Assembly (NCBI RefSeq): GCF_030269925.1 | Contig: NC_085135.1 | Location: forward strand, 7,750,753 to 7,814,752 | Reading direction: 5' to 3' | Source of the DNA: Bombyx mori | Lineage: Eukaryota; Arthropoda; Insecta; Lepidoptera; Bombycidae | DNA: 64,000 nucleotides | Part shown: positions 59,714 to 64,000 of the stretch, piece after piece | Layout of the letters: each line of letters starts with the position of its first letter | Position numbering within the stretch: position 1 is the stretch's first letter | The notes under the pieces: generated by a model | Database searches by the model: none | Told to the model about the DNA's origin: nothing | The model's input: the letters and a program-made list of their open reading frames with translations, nothing else | Made by a program: the position numbers and the translations under genes

Positions 59714-60200
59714 GGACTTACTTTATTATATATTTATTTATTGCTTATGTGGGTGGGCGAGCTCACGGTCTACCCGGTGTTAGGTGGTTACCGGGGCCCA
59801 TAGACACCTACGACGTAAATACCGCCCCTACCTCGAGCCTTAAGTTCTAAGGTCTCAGTTTTTACAGTATACTTATGACCACCTAGTAATATAAGAATAG
59901 GTGTTATATGTGGATGTAGGAATAATTGCGAAATAGAAAGCGCTCAGGGCAACATTGTATACTACTACTATTACTAACACGATTACTGCGTTAGAACAAA
60001 AAATTACCGCTTCAAGCTTTTTTTTGTCCGGGCCGTATCATATATGCGTTTGCCAGTTGTTTATCAGGTTGAGTTGAAATTGTGTGTTTGTAGACTCCAA
60101 GTAAAACGATTGTGATATTAGCGTGATATACCGATGCCGTTGCATCGCTAGATACGAATTCAACCTACGTCTTATCCTTTAGGCCACGACGACTTCAACT
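59714..60200 (-). mobile_element. Bm1: Decayed Bm1 SINE (copy C), interrupted
   Basis: Bm1 3' part at about 59727-59870 (attgcttatgtgggtgggcg) and Bm1 tRNA-like head at about 60138-60198 (cttatcctttaggccacgac), both minus strand. Between them are about 270 bp that do not match the Bm1 body as I know it: an insertion, a deletion plus insertion, or heavy decay. Confidence 0.75.
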
Positions 60201-60531
60201 ACTAGCAGTTCACAGCATAGACATGCGGATGTCTCCAATAGCTCGAGCTACAGTTGGATCAAATAAAAAACATGCTTAAGCGCAAAGGAAAATCGTTTTT
60301 TTCGCGGGTAGGTGTGGAAAAGAATACAAGCGTTCTCAAGTCGAAAAGTGAATTTTATTCAATTTAATAATATTTTTGACATTTTTTTTTAACAATTCTT
60401 TAAAACTAAACATAAGAAGACCACACAAATGTTTGTGACAGTTTTTATGGAAGCTAAGTTTTAATAATTAGCTACCTGCCAGTTTCTGCACACTCATAAG
60501 TTGTGAGGTTGGAATTGAAGGATTAAGCAAC
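60201..60531 (+). other. Probable 5' UTR of the CR1-like element
   Basis: About 330 bp without an ORF, leading into ORF1 at 60532. No repeat was recognised; the exact 5' end of the element is unknown. Confidence 0.5.
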
Positions 60532-61278
60532 ATGTCACAGCTGGCTACAATAGAAGCAGCACAAGCTACTCTCGAAGAATGTTTCTCAAGAAGAATGGCT
60601 GACCTTGAAGCACAACTCAACAATACTGCCCCTGCAAAGGAAACTATTTCAAAAATTTCTGAAGAATTTAGGACATTCAGAGAGCTAGTTTTCTCAATGC
60701 TTCATCTTCTCCGGCAACAAATCAATGAATGTTCCCAAATGGTAGATATTATTGAGACCAGACACAGAAGAAAAGCTATCATCTTTATGGGCATTCCAGA
60801 AGTCGAAAAAGAAGACTGTAATAAAATTGTTCTAGATATTACACATAAGCAGTTGGAACTGAAAGGTATTTCTGCTTCAGATATAAATGTATGTCATAGG
60901 ATCGGCTCACAAAATAAAGATCATCATCGTCCAATCCTGGTAAGGTTTTCCAGTTTAGATACCAAGATAGGTGTGTGGAGGGCTAAATCTAAATTAAAAG
61001 GTTCACCCATCTCAGTCAAGGAGTTTTTGACCAAAACCAGGCAGATGGTTTTTAGCAAAGGTCGGCAGCATTTTGGAATGCATGCTTGCTGGACTCAAGA
61101 TGCTAAAATCATAATCAAGTTACCCGATGGAAGTAGGCAGAAACTTACTACGATGGACGACTTGAATCACCTAGTTTCCAGATACCCCAAAATTATAAAA
61201 GAACCTTCGGCAGCTAAAAGCATTGAGAGCGATACAGTGAAAACAAAGAGCACAACCACAAGGCTTCGAAAGCATTAG
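60532..61278 (+). CDS. CR1-like ORF1, 248 aa, coiled coil and RNA-binding-like region
   Basis: ATG 60532 (MSQLATIEAAQATLEE). Heptad-like sequence in residues 1-80 suggests a coiled coil for trimer formation. The central part, KAIIFMGIPEVEKED, DINVCHRIG and RPILVRFSSL, resembles the RRM-like fold region of L1-type and CR1-type ORF1 proteins found in many insects. A C-terminal domain-like region contains WTQDAKIIIKLPDGS. The end is basic (VKTKSTTTRLRKH). There are no zinc knuckles. It likely chaperones element RNA. Open from start to stop. Confidence 0.8.
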   Translation: MSQLATIEAAQATLEECFSRRMADLEAQLNNTAPAKETISKISEEFRTFRELVFSMLHLLRQQINECSQMVDIIETRHRRKAIIFMGIPEVEKEDCNKIVLDITHKQLELKGISASDINVCHRIGSQNKDHHRPILVRFSSLDTKIGVWRAKSKLKGSPISVKEFLTKTRQMVFSKGRQHFGMHACWTQDAKIIIKLPDGSRQKLTTMDDLNHLVSRYPKIIKEPSAAKSIESDTVKTKSTTTRLRKH

Positions 61279-62124
61279 TGTATTTGTTATAGTATGTGTG
61301 AAAGTGTCTATCCCACTGTACCTACATACATTGTTATTTTTTTTTAATGTGTTGGTCAGTTATTGTAATGCCATTATTTCGTAACGATCGAAATTTAAAT
61401 TGCATTTTTCAATTTTATTTTAATTTGTAATTATTATTTTTATTGCTTCTTCCTTCAATTTTTGCCTTACCCACCATACAGTTTGTTTTTAGTTTTCAAT
61501 CATATGCAAATTAATAATTAATGTAATCACTGATTTGCGGTGCATTGGTTGTGTACTTAGTGTTTTAATTTATAATCATCATTATTGTTATTGTTATTAA
61601 TATTATATATAAACTACTATTTTTAATAACAACATCATTTTTGTAATAATGCATAGCTAAGCACTGACGTCTGATCATGTCGTCAGATTGGCGTCTGACA
61701 CCTAGTCTGTCAAATTGACATTGATGCAGCTTAGTGAATCACAGAGTAAATATTAATGTAACTTAATTTGCATTCCATTTTACTCAAAGTTCTAAGTTTT
61801 CTTTTGTTTTTTTTTATTCTAATATTTTCTTGCTTTATTTTGTACATATCATTGTTGTTATAGTTTGTTATAATTTTTTTTTTTTTGTTTTGATTTTGTG
61901 TGCTGAAAATAATCTGTATTGTTATTTTTATTGTTATTTTTATTATGTATACGGTGTGTATTGGCTGGCGGGTGGTGCAGAGATATCAGCTTTTTGTTTT
62001 TTGTTTTTGAACTCATTGCATTTGCTTTAAGTTATCAATAACTTTTATAAAATTTGTTTTCTATATAGGATAATAGTATATATATTTAAATTGTGCATTG
62101 TATTTGTATTGCATTGATTAATTT
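61279..62124 (+). other. AT-rich interval between ORF1 and ORF2
   Basis: 846 bp, strongly T-rich, without a coding frame. Long inter-ORF spacers are uncommon; ORF2 may be reached by internal initiation or by a separate transcript. Confidence 0.6.
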
Positions 62125-64000
62125 ATGAGTAATTCATGTGACGACCTTTATCTTTCTGCCAATGAATCTCTTTCTCCTGTTTCTTCGTTAAATGAGGATA
62201 GTTTTTGTTCAGTAACTGGTACTCTTGGTGACTGTGTACGACGATGTTTTAGCAAAAATTCGGGCCTACTAAATTTATGTCACATTAATGCGCAAAGTGT
62301 GCCCAGTCATTATAGTGAAATTCTAGAAAGTTTTGATAATACTGACGTTCATGCTGTGCTGATATCCGAGAGCTGGCTAAAGCCTCATCTTCTTTCCACT
62401 AGTTATCCTCTTCCTGGTTTCGATTTGATTCGGAATGATCGTGTTGATAGGAGAGGCGGCGGCGTTGCTATCTACCTTCGCAGTGTTTTTTCTTATAAAA
62501 TCCTCGACTGTTCTCCACCAAACTGTTCAACCTCTGCTGAGTTTCTTTTTTTGGAAGTTTCCGTTAAGGGAGTTAAATTAGTGCTGGGTGTTGTTTATTG
62601 TCCTCCCACTGTAGATTACTTCTCCAGTCTCGAACCAATTCTGGAATCCTTAGGCTCAAAATATTCACATCACGTCATTATGGGTGATTTCAACACCGAC
62701 CTTGCAGTTCATTCACCTCGATCCTGTAAACTCTTGGCTATCGTCGAATCTGCTAATCTTCAAGTCCTGCCTCTACAAGCCACTCATTGGAACAGTGATG
62801 GGAATGACACCTGGCTTGATCTAATTCTTACTTCCTCTCCCACCCTTGTATCATCTCATGGTCAATATCCCGCACCTGGCTTCTCTCATCATGACCTCAT
62901 TTTCCTCTCTTACTCCTTAAGTCCTCCGAAGTCCCAACCTAGGCTTATGAGCATACGTAGTTTCAAACGCTTAAATTTAGATCAGTTGCAAAAGGATGCG
63001 TCAGAATTAAAATGGGATGATTTCATGGCTACACCTTCTGTAGATGATAAAGTGCGTATTTTTAATGAAACTATCCTTAACTTGTATGATATCCATGCGC
63101 CTGTTAGGAAGGTGAAGATGAAGCGTCCTCCAGCTCCATGGATAACGAGAGGTGTGCGTATGTGTATGCGGCGTAGAGATAGAGCTTTTCGTAAATTCCG
63201 GAGGGACCGATGCGATGACAATTGGGCTTCTTATAAAATTGCGAGAAACCGGTGTAACCAGGTGATACGAAATGCTAAACGCCGCTACTTTCTACATAAT
63301 ATATCGTCTTCTTCAGTTGCTAATATCTGGAAGTTCCTCGGAACTCTAGGTATTGGCAAACAACGTCAATACAGCTTTCAGTCGGCAATTGGACTGGATG
63401 ATATCAATGTGCACTTTACTACAAGTATCCCGTTGGATCACCAGTCTACGCGCCGTACTGTGGAGTTTCTGGAAGGACTATCCCCTCCAAATATCGACCC
63501 CTTTAAATTTTCCACGGTATCTATGGGTGAGATCAAAAAGATAATCCTCTCTATAAGATCCAATGCTGTAGGTCACGACGGAGTGAGCCGCCAGATGATA
63601 GTGCTGATTCTCGATTGTCTTCTTCCATCGTTACAACATTTAATCAATTCATCTTTGTCCTCTGGTACTTTTCCTGTACAGTGGCGCAAAGCATTTGTGA
63701 TTCCCTTACCCAAAGTCTCTAATCCGACTCTTCCTACTCATTTCCGTCCCATATCGATTCTCCCTTTTCTGTCCAAGGTGTTGGAGGCCTGTGTACATAG
63801 CCAACTGTCCCAGTTTGTTCATAAGAATGGTTTAATAAACTCTCTACAGTCTGGCTTCAGACCAGGCCACAGCACCATCTCCGCTCTCCTCAAAGTGACA
63901 GGCGATGTTAGGGCTGGAATGGAGGATACTAAAGTCACATTGTTGGCTTTGGTCGACTTCTCTAATGCCTTTAATACCGTCAGTCACGAAATCCTTTTAT
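62125..64000 (+). CDS. CR1-like ORF2: endonuclease-RT, 5' 625 codons (continues past edge)
   Basis: From ATG 62125 the frame is open to the last base, with no stop codon. Endonuclease: LCHINAQSVPSHYSEI, LISESWLKPHLL, RRGGGVAIYLR, VIMGDFNTDLA, WLDLILTSS and PGFSHHDLIFL. Linker: PAPWITRGVRMCMRRRDRA, a typical CR1/Jockey stretch. RT start: NAVGHDGVSRQMI, VQWRKAFVIPLPK, FRPISILPFLSKVLE, LQSGFRPGHSTISALLKV and LVDFSNAFNTVSHEILL. The catalytic YADD box must lie beyond 64000. All visible parts look functional. Confidence 0.92.
   Translation, partial: MSNSCDDLYLSANESLSPVSSLNEDSFCSVTGTLGDCVRRCFSKNSGLLNLCHINAQSVPSHYSEILESFDNTDVHAVLISESWLKPHLLSTSYPLPGFDLIRNDRVDRRGGGVAIYLRSVFSYKILDCSPPNCSTSAEFLFLEVSVKGVKLVLGVVYCPPTVDYFSSLEPILESLGSKYSHHVIMGDFNTDLAVHSPRSCKLLAIVESANLQVLPLQATHWNSDGNDTWLDLILTSSPTLVSSHGQYPAPGFSHHDLIFLSYSLSPPKSQPRLMSIRSFKRLNLDQLQKDASELKWDDFMATPSVDDKVRIFNETILNLYDIHAPVRKVKMKRPPAPWITRGVRMCMRRRDRAFRKFRRDRCDDNWASYKIARNRCNQVIRNAKRRYFLHNISSSSVANIWKFLGTLGIGKQRQYSFQSAIGLDDINVHFTTSIPLDHQSTRRTVEFLEGLSPPNIDPFKFSTVSMGEIKKIILSIRSNAVGHDGVSRQMIVLILDCLLPSLQHLINSSLSSGTFPVQWRKAFVIPLPKVSNPTLPTHFRPISILPFLSKVLEACVHSQLSQFVHKNGLINSLQSGFRPGHSTISALLKVTGDVRAGMEDTKVTLLALVDFSNAFNTVSHEILL

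Larger units (their letters stand above)
60201..64000 (+). mobile_element. CR1-like non-LTR element, apparently intact, runs off the window
   Basis: ORF1 (60532-61278), an 846-bp AT-rich interval, then ORF2 open from 62125 to the edge. No stop or frameshift was seen. The RT shares distinctive stretches (DFSNAFNTV, ISALLKVT) with the minus-strand remnant at 26737-31213, so the family is present at least twice. Clade placement in the CR1/Jockey group is by motif style and an ORF1 with a coiled coil. Confidence 0.85.

Overview
The window is eukaryotic DNA from a silkworm, almost certainly Bombyx mori or B. mandarina. I recognise three copies of the Bombyx SINE Bm1 (45921-46364, 55728-56163, and a decayed copy around 59714-60200), and the other elements fit Lepidoptera: BEL/Pao, gypsy, R1-clade, RTE-like and Jockey/CR1-like retrotransposons. 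I see no ordinary single-copy host gene, rRNA, CRISPR array or bacterial operon. Nearly every base is tandem repeat or nested retrotransposon. That is the published picture of the B. mori W chromosome and of piRNA-producing heterochromatin; assigning this window to the W is my inference.

Left part (1-23852): a non-coding tandem array with a 762-bp unit (two units are 775 bp) fills 1-6547 and continues at 13525-14454 and 23434-23852. Its length, lack of ORFs, internal AATAAA signal and setting resemble what I recall of the W-linked tandem repeats that make the Feminizer (Fem) piRNA, the female determiner that silences Masculinizer. This is the most important hypothesis here and could not be checked. 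A BEL/Pao element (6548-13524, minus) sits in unit 9 with 552-bp LTRs and a 5-bp target duplication. A second break in the array holds a Jockey-like fragment (14509-23433), itself split by a full-length R1-clade element (R1-A, 15580-22587, minus) whose two ORFs are intact.

Middle part (23853-45126): two RTE-like elements (24225-26552 and 27336-30525, both broken), the second inside a minus-strand CR1-like element (26737-31213). Next comes a decayed gypsy element (gypsy-B, 31214-39419) split by a small RTE 3' fragment (32525-33006) and by gypsy-A (33312-39053). Gypsy-A has 345-bp LTRs, a 5-bp target duplication and its own R1 insertion (35895-36868). Then follow a truncated R1 of a second subfamily (39421-42100, minus), an AT-rich stretch, a 5'-truncated CR1-like fragment (42947-44196, minus) and a 3'-end R1 copy (44518-45110).

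Right part (45127-64000): an unidentified AT-hook coding remnant is split between 45183-45919 and 54443-54631 by a Bm1, a full-length R1 (R1-E, 46388-53625) and a truncated R1 (R1-F, 53640-54442) placed in tandem at one target site. An I/Jockey-like element (54988-59713) is interrupted by Bm1 and by a 916-bp non-autonomous LTR element (58049-58964). The window ends in a CR1-like element with an intact ORF1 (60532-61278) and an ORF2 that stays open from 62125 off the right edge.

Functionally the elements are parasites that copy through RNA. The R1 ORF1/ORF2 pairs overlap as UAAUG, which suggests coupled translation. The BEL element has gag-pro and pol in one frame separated by a UGA codon. The most likely host-relevant product is non-coding RNA (piRNA precursors) from the satellite and from the nested elements.
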